This document shows, one piece after another, positions 52,894-62,568 of a stretch of DNA of 64,000 nt (the first letter of the stretch is position 1; each line of letters begins with the position of its first letter). The position numbers were made by a program, and so were the translations under genes. Origin of the DNA: V1-33 sp039795165 (GTDB lineage Bacteria; Verrucomicrobiota; Verrucomicrobiia; Verrucomicrobiales; V1-33). The notes beneath the pieces are model-generated. The model did no database searches. It saw only the letters and a program-made list of their open reading frames with translations, and was not told the origin of the DNA. The DNA lies in NCBI GenBank assembly GCA_039795165.1, contig JBDKER010000024.1, positions 1 through 64,000 of the forward strand. The letters are read 5' to 3'.

Positions 52894-54297
52894 ATGCTGA
52901 CTTTTGAAGATCGGTTTCTCCGCGAGGGGAAGTGGCAGCGCCGGCAGTTTCTGCGGGCGGGTTCGCTGGCGCTGGGCGGATTGACCCTGAGCGACCGCAT
53001 GGCGGTGCGGGCGGCCGCGGCTGATGGCCCGAATCCTCTCAAGGATCGGTCGGTGATTTTTCTGTTCATGCACGGCGGGCCGTCGCAGTTCGAGACCTTC
53101 GATCCGAAGATGGATGCGCCTTCCGGGATCCGCAGTGCGACTGGAGAGATTGCCACTTCGATTCCCGGGATCACCTTCGGGAGCAGTTTTCCGCGGCTGG
53201 CGAAGCTGGCGCACAAGTTCAGCATCGTGCGGTCGTTTGTGACGGGCGATGGGAATCATGACATCAAGCCCGTGGTCGGCTTGGATACGCTGCGGGCCAA
53301 CATGGGTTCGCTTTATGCGGCCGTGGCGGGTTCGGCGCGGCCCGACAGTGCCATGCCGACGAATGTGGCGCTGTTTCCGCGGTCGGTGGATCCGGAGGCG
53401 CAGGCCGCCGTCACGGAATTCGGGAATTTCGAGAACACGGGGGAACTGAGCCGGAGCTATGCGCCATTTGTGCCCGGGGCCGGGGCGGACCGTCAGCAGG
53501 ACATGCGGCTCAATCTCCCGGAGGGACGCTTTCATGACCGCCGGGGACTGCTGACAATGCTGGATGGCTGGCGGCACCGGGTGGGAGGCGGAGAAGCGCT
53601 GGAGGGCATGGATGGATTTCAGCAGCAGGCCTTTGATGCCCTGCAGCGCGGCATTTTCGATGCCTTCGATCTGTCGCGGGAGGATGCGCGGCTCGTGGAA
53701 CGCTACGACACCGCCCGGCTGCTGCCGAAGGACCGGATCGACCCCCGCTGGAAGAACATCAATCATTACGCCACGAATGCGCTCACGCTGGGGCGTCAAC
53801 TGCTGCTGGCGCGTCGACTCTGCGAGCGGGGGGCGGGATTTGTGACGGTGACGACCAGTTTTGTGTGGGACATGCATGCGGACGTGAACAATGCGCCCCT
53901 CACCGTGGGCATGGACTATGTGGGCCGTCCGTTTGATCATGCTGTTTCCGCGTTCATCGAGGATGTGGAGTCGCGTGGGCTGAGCGAGAAGATTCTGCTG
54001 GTCTGCTGTGGCGAGATGGGACGGACGCCTGCGCTCAACAAGGATGGCGGGCGCGACCACTGGGGCAATCTGGCTCCCCTCATGATTTACGGAGGAGGCC
54101 TCCGCATGGGGCAGGTGATCGGCAGTTCCTCGAGGGACGGTGGCGAACCGGCCTCGCAGCCTGTCACCATGAAGGATCTCATCGCCACCATCATGCACAG
54201 CCTGCTCGACATTGGTCAGGTGCGGCTCATGCCCGGAGTTCCGCAGCGAGTCATCGATGCCATGACGAAGGGTGAACCGATCCGTGGACTGATCTGA
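52894..54297 (+). CDS. Exported DUF1501 (sulfatase-like fold) protein
   Basis: About 467 residues. The leader MLTFEDRFLREGKWQRRQFL, with RAGSLALGGLTL, has a twin-arginine-like motif. DUF1501 features are SVIFLFMHGGPSQFETFDPK, GNHDIKPVVG, ARRLCERGAGFVTVTT, WDMHADVN and VCCGEMGRTPALNKDGGRDH. The fold belongs to the alkaline phosphatase/sulfatase superfamily, but the nucleophile Ser/Cys is not obvious. In PVC bacteria it is usually paired with DUF1549/DUF1553 cytochromes; none is adjacent here. The start at 52894 excludes upstream codons lacking support. Confidence 0.85.
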   Translation: MLTFEDRFLREGKWQRRQFLRAGSLALGGLTLSDRMAVRAAAADGPNPLKDRSVIFLFMHGGPSQFETFDPKMDAPSGIRSATGEIATSIPGITFGSSFPRLAKLAHKFSIVRSFVTGDGNHDIKPVVGLDTLRANMGSLYAAVAGSARPDSAMPTNVALFPRSVDPEAQAAVTEFGNFENTGELSRSYAPFVPGAGADRQQDMRLNLPEGRFHDRRGLLTMLDGWRHRVGGGEALEGMDGFQQQAFDALQRGIFDAFDLSREDARLVERYDTARLLPKDRIDPRWKNINHYATNALTLGRQLLLARRLCERGAGFVTVTTSFVWDMHADVNNAPLTVGMDYVGRPFDHAVSAFIEDVESRGLSEKILLVCCGEMGRTPALNKDGGRDHWGNLAPLMIYGGGLRMGQVIGSSSRDGGEPASQPVTMKDLIATIMHSLLDIGQVRLMPGVPQRVIDAMTKGEPIRGLI

Positions 54298-54317
54298 GGC
54301 CCCTGGCCCCGCACACG

Positions 54318-55733
54318 TCACGCAATTACTTCGAGGATGGGCTTGCCGCTGGAGATCATGAGTGGGCGGCCCTGGGCGTCGGTGATTTCGCTGCGCGGGT
54401 CAATGCCCATGAGGTAGAAGATGGTGGCGGCGACGTCGTCCGGGGTGACGGGATTTTCGGCGGGCTTGCTGCCTGTTTCGTCGCTGGATCCGTAGACAAA
54501 GCCGCGTTTGGTGCCGCCTCCTGCAAGGAGGACACTGTAGCATTGGGGCCAGTGGTCGCGGCTGGCGTTGCCGTTGATTTTCGGAGTGCGGCCGAATTCG
54601 CCCATCCAGACGACGAGGGTTTCGTCGAGCATGCCCCGCTGTTCGAGGTCGAGCAGCAGGGTGGGGAGGGTTTGTTCCGTGATGGGCAGGTGATACTGCT
54701 CAATGATCGGGAACATTTTTGTATTATTGAATCCGTGAGTGTCCCAGCCGCCCTGGGTCGTGCTCTGACCGCCGATGCTTTCGCTGAAGTAGCAGGTGAT
54801 GAAGCGGACCCCGCTTTCCGCGAGGCGGCGCGCCAGCAGGCATCCCTGGCCGTAGGTCGTGCGTCCATAGCGGTCGCGCACTGCGGCCGGTTCCGCGCTC
54901 AGCTGAAAGGCGTCGCGGATGCGCGGACTCTGCAGCATGGCGAGAGCCTTTCCGTAGTATTCGTCCAGCCCGCGCGCTTCCCCGCTGAATTCCATGAGAC
55001 GGCTCTGCGTATCGATGAACTGCTGGAGTCCCCGGCGGTGCGCCAGCCGGTCGAGACTGAGTCCATCCGGAAGACTGAACTGCGGAAGGCTGAAGCCGTC
55101 GTCGCTCGGATCCGATGGAATGAAGAGAGGGTCGTGCTGCTTGCCAAGGAAACTCGCAAACTGTCCGGGTACCGCGGTGCCGTCGCTGATGATGTGAGGG
55201 TAGCTGACATAGGCCGGAATGGCCGGGTCCCGCTGGGTCAGCAGATGGTCCGCGACGCTCCCGTAGCCCGGGAACAGATCGATCGATTCCCTCAGCCGCT
55301 GGTCGTCCGTCGGCGGTCGTTTCCCGGTGAGCGCGTAGTAGCCAGCCGAATTATGATTTGTCATGTCGTGGTGAACCGACCGGATCACCGTGACCTTGTC
55401 CATGATCTTCGCCGTCTCTGGAAGCCGTTCATTCACCTCAATGTCCGGACAGGCACTCCGCATGGGGCGGTGCGGGCCACGGAATTTTTCATCAGCCGAC
55501 GGCTTCATATCGAATGTCTCAAGGTGGCTCGGCCCTCCCCATTGAAACAGAAAGATCACGCTTTTGGCTCGTGTTCTTGGCCGCGGGCCGCCGTAGAGGT
55601 TCTGGCCTTCCGCCCGCAGCAGTTTCGGCAGTGAAAGCCCCATGAGACCGCTCATCCCCGCTGTCAGCATCTGCCTGCGGTTCAGGGTGAAGGATTTGTG
55701 AAAATCCTGACAGGCGGAGGGTCGGCGCGGCAT
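54318..55733 (-). CDS. Exported DUF1501 protein, second copy
   Basis: 471 residues with a Tat-like leader (LNRRQMLTAGMSGLMGLSLP). The DUF1501 landmarks are SVIFLFQWGGPSHLETFDMK, SVHHDMTNHNSAGYYALTG, ARRLAESGVRFITCYF, GGWDTHGFNNTKMF and WMGEFGRTPKINGNASRDHW. It is convergent with the other DUF1501 gene, with only 20 bases between stops, and clearly divergent in sequence from it, so the two are not a recent tandem duplication. Molecular function remains unassigned; a role in handling sulfated or phosphorylated substrates has been suggested from the fold. Confidence 0.85.
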   Translation of the reverse strand: MPRRPSACQDFHKSFTLNRRQMLTAGMSGLMGLSLPKLLRAEGQNLYGGPRPRTRAKSVIFLFQWGGPSHLETFDMKPSADEKFRGPHRPMRSACPDIEVNERLPETAKIMDKVTVIRSVHHDMTNHNSAGYYALTGKRPPTDDQRLRESIDLFPGYGSVADHLLTQRDPAIPAYVSYPHIISDGTAVPGQFASFLGKQHDPLFIPSDPSDDGFSLPQFSLPDGLSLDRLAHRRGLQQFIDTQSRLMEFSGEARGLDEYYGKALAMLQSPRIRDAFQLSAEPAAVRDRYGRTTYGQGCLLARRLAESGVRFITCYFSESIGGQSTTQGGWDTHGFNNTKMFPIIEQYHLPITEQTLPTLLLDLEQRGMLDETLVVWMGEFGRTPKINGNASRDHWPQCYSVLLAGGGTKRGFVYGSSDETGSKPAENPVTPDDVAATIFYLMGIDPRSEITDAQGRPLMISSGKPILEVIA

Positions 55734-56033
55734 GGGCAGAATACGGGAGGCGAACGGTGATCTTTTTCAAGAGCCCAGACTTTCGGGCCACGCAGGAGCG
55801 GGGCAGTGAGGGTTGACCATCCGGCTCCGAATCCGTTTATCAAAACGTTGTAAAAGTTTAAACGTCAGGTAAATCAAGGGGCCAGCATGGAGCAATTTCG
55901 TATGACTGGAGCACTTTTTTCTTGCCGGACCGGGCATTGTTGGTGTCAAATCCGTGCCTTGGCGGGGTGAAAGCTCCGCTAAACCTCCCCCCAACTGCCA
56001 CCTGGTCCGCGCCGGGTGGTCACTCCATAGCCA
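55734..56033. other. Upstream region of the large secreted protein gene
   Basis: 300 bases without a gene. It is noticeably more AT-rich around 55830-55925, with AACGTT and AAACGT arms around 55841-55866 and the palindrome GTTTAAAC. This is probably where the promoter and controls of the highly biased downstream gene lie, but I could not assign -35 and -10 boxes. Confidence 0.4.
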
Positions 56034-59000
56034 ATGAAACACCTACTGAAAAGCAGTCTGGCGTCTCTGTTGCTGGCCTCGGTCATACCGCAGGCACAGG
56101 CAGGATCGGTCAGCCTCAACTTCGACACGGATCCTTCGGGAATCCTCGACTTCACCGGGAACTCCGTCTGGCGTCCCACCGGTGGAGTAGCCAACTCCGG
56201 ATACCTCTCCATCACCGATGCTCTCAATGGCCAGGCCGGCAAGATCGTCTTCGATGAACTGGAACCGGGATTTGTGATCAATTCGTTCATCTTCTCCGCG
56301 GATCTGCGGACGGGCGGTGGCACCAACGATCCTGCGGACGGCTACAGTGTCTCCTTTGTGCGGGAAAACGATCCTGTGCTGACCGCTCCGGACGTGATGA
56401 GCGGCTGGGCGGGGACCGTCGGTGAGGCATCTCTCCCCGAGGAAGGCTCCCGTACGGGCGTTTCCATCGGTCTGGATGAATGGTTTAGCGGCGATGTGAA
56501 TCCTGGCGTTCCCGATGTGATCGGGATTTCCGTCCGGGTTGACGGAGTGCTTGTCAACCAGACGGCCCTCCCGACGAAGAATGGGACCGCCGAGGATACG
56601 ACCTCGCTGCAGACGGGTCCGGCCAACGTACCGGTGGATGAGAACTTCGACGTTCCCGGTCATGCATTCGCGAACCTGACGGTGCAGATGAAGGACGACG
56701 GGAAGTTGACGGTGAGCTACAAGGGCCGGGCCATCATTTCCGATCTCCAGACGAGCTTCACGCCAAGCCGTGGCCGTGTCGTGCTGGCCGGACGGACGGG
56801 TGGATCCAATGCCCACCACCACGTTGACAACATCAGCATCACGACGACCTCGGCGAACAAGCCGCTCGTGACGGCTGCGAGCATGACGGCCAACAGCGTG
56901 CGGGTGGTCGTCTCGAATGCTCCGGGGATCAATGTCGACATCTCGAAGCCATACACCATGACGGTGGACGGGGTGAACTACCCGGCGACGGCGACGCAGA
57001 GCGGCGCCGATTCCATCTTCACGGCGACGATTGCCCCGCCGGCTCTGTTCACCGTGGGTGATCATGCGGTGACGCTGAGCGTGCGCGACACGTCCAATAC
57101 GGTGTGGAATTTCGAGCGCACGGTCAATGTCGGTGCCTACCTGACTATCGATTCCGCATGGAAGGCGCAACCTGGACAGGTGGACACGGCTGTTCCGAGC
57201 TTTCTCGCGAGCATCCACCAGCTGGCTTTTGCCCGCTATCCTGGAGATGCCAATGTTCTCCCGATCCCCGAGCGTCAGATTGCCAACGGATTCTACGATG
57301 GGAACATTCCTGGCATTGCCCAGAACATCATGGATCCCGCCCTTGTGGGCGCGGGGATCACGGCGCAGGCCGACGGTACCTTCATTGTCGAAGGAGCCAT
57401 CAACTGGGACCAGGACGGAGCCGCTCAGGGGAACTTCAATGTCAACAACGGCTTCCCCGAGACCACCATTCCCGGCATCGCCGCCTTCGGAAATACCGAC
57501 AACATTGTCGGCGAATTCTTCACCTGGCTGGAACTCCCCGCTGGCCCGACGACTCTTGGTGTGAACAGCGATGACGGCTTCACCGTTTCGTTCGGAGAAA
57601 CGGCCCTCGACTTCTTCACCCGCCGCGTGGCAGGTCAGTTCAACGGCGGCCGCGGAGCATCCGATACGCTCTTCACGGTGGCCGCACCCGTCGCTGGTCT
57701 CTACCCTGTCCGCATTCTCTGGTGGGAAGGCGGCGGTGGTGGCAACGTCGAAATCTTCTCGATTGCCGCTGACGGCACGAAGGTTCTCATCAATGACGCT
57801 GCCAACCCGGCCGCTCTCAAAGGCTACTACGCCGGGTTGCCCGCCAAGCCATCCGTGCACCGGATCGCTCCGCTGCCAACCCTCGCCTTCCGTTCCGATA
57901 ACCGTCATCCGATTCAGATCGACCTGATCGACGGAATTGCCGCGATCAATGACGCATCGATCACCCTGACGATCGATGGCAAGGCAGTTACCCCGACGAT
58001 CACGAGCGCGGGCATCAATACCCGGGTGTCTCATCCTCCGGTGGGAACTGGCGGTGTCTGGTCGCGTGGCAGTCACTCGGTCCGACTCAGCTTCCGCGAT
58101 GCAACCGGGGCGACCCGGACGGAATCGTGGACGTTCCTCGCAGAAGGACCGGAACTGTACCAGGCTCCCTTCGGACCTGGCGGGAAATGGCGGATCTATG
58201 AAGTGGTCCGTGCCGGTGCCACCTTCAAGGATGCCCTCAATGATGCGCGCAGCCGCCGTGATCCGATCACAGGTACGGTGCCGGGCGACCTCGTTTCGGT
58301 GACTTCGGCCGCCAAGAACCGCTGGCTCTGGCGCACGATCGGTTTCGCTGGCGACCAGTGGATCGGTGCGACCGACCGTGAGGGCGCTGCCCCCGGTGCT
58401 CAGGAATCGCAGACCTTTGGTTCGCCTGGAAATCTCAGCAACGGCTGGGCATGGACGAATGGCGACCCGTTTGTCTTCAATAACTGGGGCGGCGGTGAGC
58501 CGAACGACTGGTCGGGTGCCGAAGACGCAGGCCACATCCGTGGCGACGGTCTCTGGAACGACAACAAGTCGAGCTTCTTCTTCGATGATCCCGAGCCTCC
58601 CACCATCCAGCCGGGTACGAGCAACGACGAGTCCGGCGGACCTGCCATGATCCGGGTTGTCGAGTACAAGACGGAGACCGCCTATCCAGTTCCCGGAATC
58701 CGTTATGGTTCCGTGTTCCCGCCTGGTCAGCGCCTCCCGATTCCCCGGAACGAGGAAGGCAAGTGGAGTGTCCGTGAAGTCCGTGACCTCGGCCTCGCCG
58801 GGAACGTGGTGGATGCAGTCGACTACGCGTACAGCGGCATCGGTACCCACTACCACACGCAGAGCCCGTACCTCGACTTCACCGATCCGCAGACCAACCC
58901 GAACGGTGGTCCGATCCTGACGACTCCGCCCTTCCCGTACCTCAGCAACACGGCTGCGGACGACAACAACATCCTCGTGCTGGCAACCACCCGCCTCAAG

Positions 59001-60986
59001 ATCCCGGCGGAAGGTGACTACACGATCCAGGTCCGTGGCGACGACGGCTTTGCCCTGCGTGTCCGCGGAGGTACCTTCACGGCCGTGAACGGCGATGGCT
59101 ACATCGATCCGGCGGACGCTTCGACCTTCGTCTTCGAGCGCGGCACCGGCGATGCCAATACCCGCGCGGTCATCCGCCTCGCGGCTGGTGAACACGACGT
59201 CGAGTTTGTCCACTGGGAAGGTGGCGGCGGTGCCTGCTTCGAAGTGACCGCGGCCACCGGCGCGCGCCTCACCGTCGGAGAAGCTCAGTGGCTCCCGCTC
59301 GGCTCGAACACGTTCATTCCGGAAGTGAATTCCGTGAACGCTGTGTCCCTCAAGTCGCCTGCGACCATTGCCAACGCCAATCTGCGCAATCGCGGCGACG
59401 TGCTGCCGGCCATGCGCGCCATCATCGAGAAGGCGATCGCCGACGGCACCGCCTTCAGCGATGTCCGTGAGAACCTCGAACTTGGCGAAGGCGACATGCC
59501 GAACAACAACGGCGGTGACAACTACATCACCAAGGTCACCGGATCCCTCGCTCTTGCTGCTGACGCCAATGGAGACGGAACACCGGGCCAGCTTATCGAC
59601 GTCACGTTCATCCTGAACTGCGACGACGGTGCCAGCCTCCGGATCCTCGGTCAGGACTTCGCGGCCGCCCTCGGCGACGGCAACACCAAGCTCATCGACG
59701 TGGCCGGCGACATGACGCTGACGGCTGACTTCTACACCGGCAATACCAATGCCCGCGGCAGGATCCAGCTCACGGAAGGTCAGAGCTACAGCTTCGTCTC
59801 GTACATGTACGAAGGCGGCGGTGGATCGAACTACAACCTGCGCTGGCAGCTCGGCGACTGGCTCGGTGGCCTCACGGCTCCGACCGCCCTCCGGACAGCT
59901 GCATGGGCGGGTGCTCCCGATGCCCTCAACCTGACGGCTCCGGCCACGGTGACGAACTCGAACAATGGCTTCGGTCCTCCGTTCCTTGCGACCACCCGCA
60001 CCATCATGGCGGAAGCCGTGGCTCAGGGTGTGGCGCAGACCGCCACTGCTGGCATCACGGTCTTCCGTGACGGCGACGACATCTGCTGCGGGCGCCCTGG
60101 CAACAACATCTACGGTCAGGCCGTGGTCATGCCGAACGGTGGTCCGGATGATTACGCGAGCCGCCTCACGGGCCGGATCGTGGTCGATGACAAGGACGGC
60201 ATTCCCGGTGAGACGATCCGTCTGACCTTCGGTCTGTTCGCGGATGACGGATGCGAGATCCGCATCGTCGGCCAGGACTTCCTGAGCGCTGCCAACACCA
60301 CCGGTGACGGCGTTGCTCAGATCGTGCAGGTCGATGGCGACGGTGTTCTCACTGCCGATTACTGGACTGGGAACACGCAGGCCTTCGGGATCATTGATCT
60401 CAAGGAAGGCGAGTACGACATCGTCGGTCACCACTTCGAAGGTGGTGGCGATTCCGGATACGAAGTCTGGTTCGCAGTCGGCGAGTACACCAGCCTGAAT
60501 ACAACGGCCTTCCGTCCGATCACGACGAACTCTGGATTCTATATCCCGCCCAATACGGGTGTGAATCTGGGTGTGACTCCGAATCCGGACCTTGATGGCG
60601 ATGGCATCCCGGGAGTCTGGGAAACTGCCTTCGGCCTGAGCGACAGCAATGCCGCCGACGCGCTGCTCGACGGCGACCGCGATGGTCAGACAAACCTCCA
60701 GGAGTATGCCGCGGGTACGAACCCGAACGACACGAACAGCTCGTTCCGGATCACGAACGTTCAGTTCACCCCGGGTGAGATCGCTCTGACCTTCCAGGGC
60801 GTTCAGGGACGTGGCTACCAGATCGTGGCCAGCCCCACCCTGAAGGGCGACTGGGTGCCGATCGGTGAAGTGCCGGTCCGCTCGGCTGACGGAGAGATCC
60901 GCTTCCCGGTGACGCATCCGTTCTATGTGGATGCTGCCGCGCGGGGCAAGATGTTCTTCTCGGTCGTGGCAACCCCATACCCCTGA
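56034..60986 (+). CDS. Large secreted modular protein with lectin-like, C-type lectin and repeated PA14-like modules
   Basis: 1650 residues with a signal peptide (MKHLLKSSLASLLLASVIPQ, then AQAG). Modules: an L-type-lectin-like sandwich (about 20-270), PA14-like 1 (about 390-605; NSDDGFTVSFGE, WWEGGGGGNVEIF), a C-type lectin-like domain (about 720-880; FNNWGGGEPNDWSGAED, GLWNDN), and three more PA14-like modules (about 915-1082, 1112-1279, 1309-1489). All share a DDG motif and an EGGG motif. A calcium-repeat segment near 1520 (DLDGDGIPGVWE, DGDRDGQTNLQEY) precedes the C-terminal domain. Codons end mostly in C (CTC, GGC, CGC/CGT), unlike neighbours, and TTA, CTA and TCA are absent, suggesting high expression. 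It probably binds glycans at the surface. Confidence 0.9.
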   Translation: MKHLLKSSLASLLLASVIPQAQAGSVSLNFDTDPSGILDFTGNSVWRPTGGVANSGYLSITDALNGQAGKIVFDELEPGFVINSFIFSADLRTGGGTNDPADGYSVSFVRENDPVLTAPDVMSGWAGTVGEASLPEEGSRTGVSIGLDEWFSGDVNPGVPDVIGISVRVDGVLVNQTALPTKNGTAEDTTSLQTGPANVPVDENFDVPGHAFANLTVQMKDDGKLTVSYKGRAIISDLQTSFTPSRGRVVLAGRTGGSNAHHHVDNISITTTSANKPLVTAASMTANSVRVVVSNAPGINVDISKPYTMTVDGVNYPATATQSGADSIFTATIAPPALFTVGDHAVTLSVRDTSNTVWNFERTVNVGAYLTIDSAWKAQPGQVDTAVPSFLASIHQLAFARYPGDANVLPIPERQIANGFYDGNIPGIAQNIMDPALVGAGITAQADGTFIVEGAINWDQDGAAQGNFNVNNGFPETTIPGIAAFGNTDNIVGEFFTWLELPAGPTTLGVNSDDGFTVSFGETALDFFTRRVAGQFNGGRGASDTLFTVAAPVAGLYPVRILWWEGGGGGNVEIFSIAADGTKVLINDAANPAALKGYYAGLPAKPSVHRIAPLPTLAFRSDNRHPIQIDLIDGIAAINDASITLTIDGKAVTPTITSAGINTRVSHPPVGTGGVWSRGSHSVRLSFRDATGATRTESWTFLAEGPELYQAPFGPGGKWRIYEVVRAGATFKDALNDARSRRDPITGTVPGDLVSVTSAAKNRWLWRTIGFAGDQWIGATDREGAAPGAQESQTFGSPGNLSNGWAWTNGDPFVFNNWGGGEPNDWSGAEDAGHIRGDGLWNDNKSSFFFDDPEPPTIQPGTSNDESGGPAMIRVVEYKTETAYPVPGIRYGSVFPPGQRLPIPRNEEGKWSVREVRDLGLAGNVVDAVDYAYSGIGTHYHTQSPYLDFTDPQTNPNGGPILTTPPFPYLSNTAADDNNILVLATTRLKIPAEGDYTIQVRGDDGFALRVRGGTFTAVNGDGYIDPADASTFVFERGTGDANTRAVIRLAAGEHDVEFVHWEGGGGACFEVTAATGARLTVGEAQWLPLGSNTFIPEVNSVNAVSLKSPATIANANLRNRGDVLPAMRAIIEKAIADGTAFSDVRENLELGEGDMPNNNGGDNYITKVTGSLALAADANGDGTPGQLIDVTFILNCDDGASLRILGQDFAAALGDGNTKLIDVAGDMTLTADFYTGNTNARGRIQLTEGQSYSFVSYMYEGGGGSNYNLRWQLGDWLGGLTAPTALRTAAWAGAPDALNLTAPATVTNSNNGFGPPFLATTRTIMAEAVAQGVAQTATAGITVFRDGDDICCGRPGNNIYGQAVVMPNGGPDDYASRLTGRIVVDDKDGIPGETIRLTFGLFADDGCEIRIVGQDFLSAANTTGDGVAQIVQVDGDGVLTADYWTGNTQAFGIIDLKEGEYDIVGHHFEGGGDSGYEVWFAVGEYTSLNTTAFRPITTNSGFYIPPNTGVNLGVTPNPDLDGDGIPGVWETAFGLSDSNAADALLDGDRDGQTNLQEYAAGTNPNDTNSSFRITNVQFTPGEIALTFQGVQGRGYQIVASPTLKGDWVPIGEVPVRSADGEIRFPVTHPFYVDAAARGKMFFSVVATPYP

Positions 60987-61008
60987 TCCGGGCATCTGAT
61001 TGAATCGG

Positions 61009-61053
61009 CGGCCGGGATGTGGCATCTGCTGCATCCCGGCCGTTTTCTTTTTT
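61009..61053 (+). terminator. Rho-independent terminator of the large secreted protein gene
   Basis: CGGCCGGGATG (61009-61019) pairs perfectly with CATCCCGGCCG (61032-61042) around a 12-base loop and is followed by TTTTCTTTTTT. It lies 23 bases after the stop codon and before the convergent papain-like gene. Confidence 0.92.
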
Positions 61054-61128
61054 CCGGGAAGCGAACGCGTGCGCCTGTCCCTCGGGGGATTGGTCAGACC
61101 AAATGCCGCAGGAAAACAGCGGGGCTGT

Positions 61129-62448
61129 TCAGCGGGTGCTGGAGGCGGTCCACGTGGCCCCGGCGGGAGGAATTGCTGCGGGGAGGCCTTGCAGGGGAAA
61201 GCGGCGGGTGATCTGGCCGCCCGGGGAGAGTTCCACGAGTTCGGCTGCGGCGAGGGTGCCGGAAAGCCGGCGGCCGGGACGCGGGCTCAACTGGAGCGAC
61301 CACGTTTCCGAGAAATGGCTGGAGGGAATGGCGAAGCCGAGTTCGATGGGGCCGCCGCCGGGGGCTTCGAGGGGCTGGGCGGGGGGTTGAAAGCTGGTCC
61401 GATGGAGCAGGGCAAAGGCTTCCCAGACATTGTTGCCAGGTTTTCCCGGCGTGGAGGATTCCCGGAACAGGAGCGGCCGCCATGGCTCGGCCTGCCCCGG
61501 TGACTGTGCCATGAGGGTCAGGGCTGACTGGTCCGGGCACTGCAGGGAGAGCCGGAGCATGTGGCGGGGCGGTTCCGCCGGGGCGGCGGTGACGGAGGCC
61601 ACCGATCGTGCCCACGGCCACTGGCTGAGGGCATGTTCCCGGAAGAGAACCCATGCCATGCCGCGGTCGCCCCAGCCTTTGCCCCATGGATTGACCAGCA
61701 GGAAGGCACCCTGTTCCCAGTCGGCGAGGGTAATGCGGCCGTCTCCCGTGATGTCCGCGTTGTTGCTGATGCGGCCGTCACCATTGGTATCACGCCCGAT
61801 GGAGAGGTCGTAGCCAGCATAGACCATGGCATGGCCCGGACCAGCCTGGCCCCACTGACGCACCATCGCTCCGCAGCCGGAGGGCATGCCTTCTGGAAAC
61901 GGGACGATCTTGGTGCCCCGGATGGGGAATTCACAGGCGACCGGGTGCCCGGAGTCCAGTTCCCTCAGCACTTTCCTGAGGTCGGTCTCGGTTTCGAGCG
62001 GGAGGATGTTCCATGTGGCGGGTCGGTTGGCGAGGGCGCGGCGGTAGCGGTCGAATCCATGTATCAGCCGCGGGGAGAATGAGGGCAGGTCGGCTTCCGA
62101 AGGTACTCCGGTCTCCTGGCTGAGGAGCCAGCCATCCACGACGTGGGAGCGGCCCGAGCGGTCGTCTGCGAGGAGTCCGTAGGCGAGGTAGGGCGAGAGC
62201 CGCCGGGACGGATCGCTGGCGGAAACCCCCCGGGCCCGGTTGATTTCGCAGGCCAGCAGGTAGTACAGACCGGCGTGCTGGGCGCAGGACGATGCCTGCT
62301 GCGGGACAACCGGAGGAAACCACGCCTTCGTGGTCAGATTGACTCTGCGGGGGTGGGCTGCCGTGCCGCCCTCCGGGCTGGAACACGAAGAAATGGTGAA
62401 GATGCCTCCCCAGAGCAGGATTGGAATGGCGCGCCAGGGGCCCTTCAT
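61129..62448 (-). CDS. Papain-like (C1A) cysteine protease lipoprotein with calcium-binding loops
   Basis: About 439 residues from MKGPWRAIPILLWGGIFTIS followed by lipobox-like ISSC; upstream ATGs to 62514 are alternatives. The papain triad is visible: PQQASSCAQHAGLYYLLACE with the nucleophile Cys, GPGHAMVYAGYD with the His, and LLVNPWGKGWGDRGMAWV with Asn and the NxWGxGWG motif. Between His and Asn lie two aspartate-rich loops, DTNGDGRISNN and DITGDGRITLADW, of dockerin/EF-hand type. The C-terminal 130 residues are probably a beta domain. It should be an envelope-anchored protease and is divergent from an ABC exporter gene. Confidence 0.8.
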   Translation of the reverse strand: MKGPWRAIPILLWGGIFTISSCSSPEGGTAAHPRRVNLTTKAWFPPVVPQQASSCAQHAGLYYLLACEINRARGVSASDPSRRLSPYLAYGLLADDRSGRSHVVDGWLLSQETGVPSEADLPSFSPRLIHGFDRYRRALANRPATWNILPLETETDLRKVLRELDSGHPVACEFPIRGTKIVPFPEGMPSGCGAMVRQWGQAGPGHAMVYAGYDLSIGRDTNGDGRISNNADITGDGRITLADWEQGAFLLVNPWGKGWGDRGMAWVLFREHALSQWPWARSVASVTAAPAEPPRHMLRLSLQCPDQSALTLMAQSPGQAEPWRPLLFRESSTPGKPGNNVWEAFALLHRTSFQPPAQPLEAPGGGPIELGFAIPSSHFSETWSLQLSPRPGRRLSGTLAAAELVELSPGGQITRRFPLQGLPAAIPPAGATWTASSTR

Positions 62449-62526
62449 GCAGGTCCCCGAACACGAAATCGCGCTCATCTTCAACCGGAAGCGGCCACGG
62501 AGGGCATGATTCATGGTTTCCGAGTG

Positions 62527-62541
62527 AACGCTTGCAGCGTT
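62527..62541. promoter_or_regulatory. Perfect 6-3-6 dyad in the protease/exporter divergent region
   Basis: AACGCT and AGCGTT flank TGC, a perfect inverted repeat in the 120-base gap between the divergent protease and ABC exporter genes, 28 bases before the exporter ATG. It could be an operator or a small hairpin. Only the symmetry is seen. Confidence 0.3.
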
Positions 62542-62568
62542 TATCCTCCGCTCATTTCCTGAAACTGC

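Noticed and set aside
56043..61034. 1663-codon open frame antisense to the large secreted protein
   Set aside because: It is in phase with the sense codons and exists because the sense gene avoids TTA, CTA and TCA. Its translation is rich in Arg, His and Val with no domain, while the sense frame has a signal peptide and recognisable modules.
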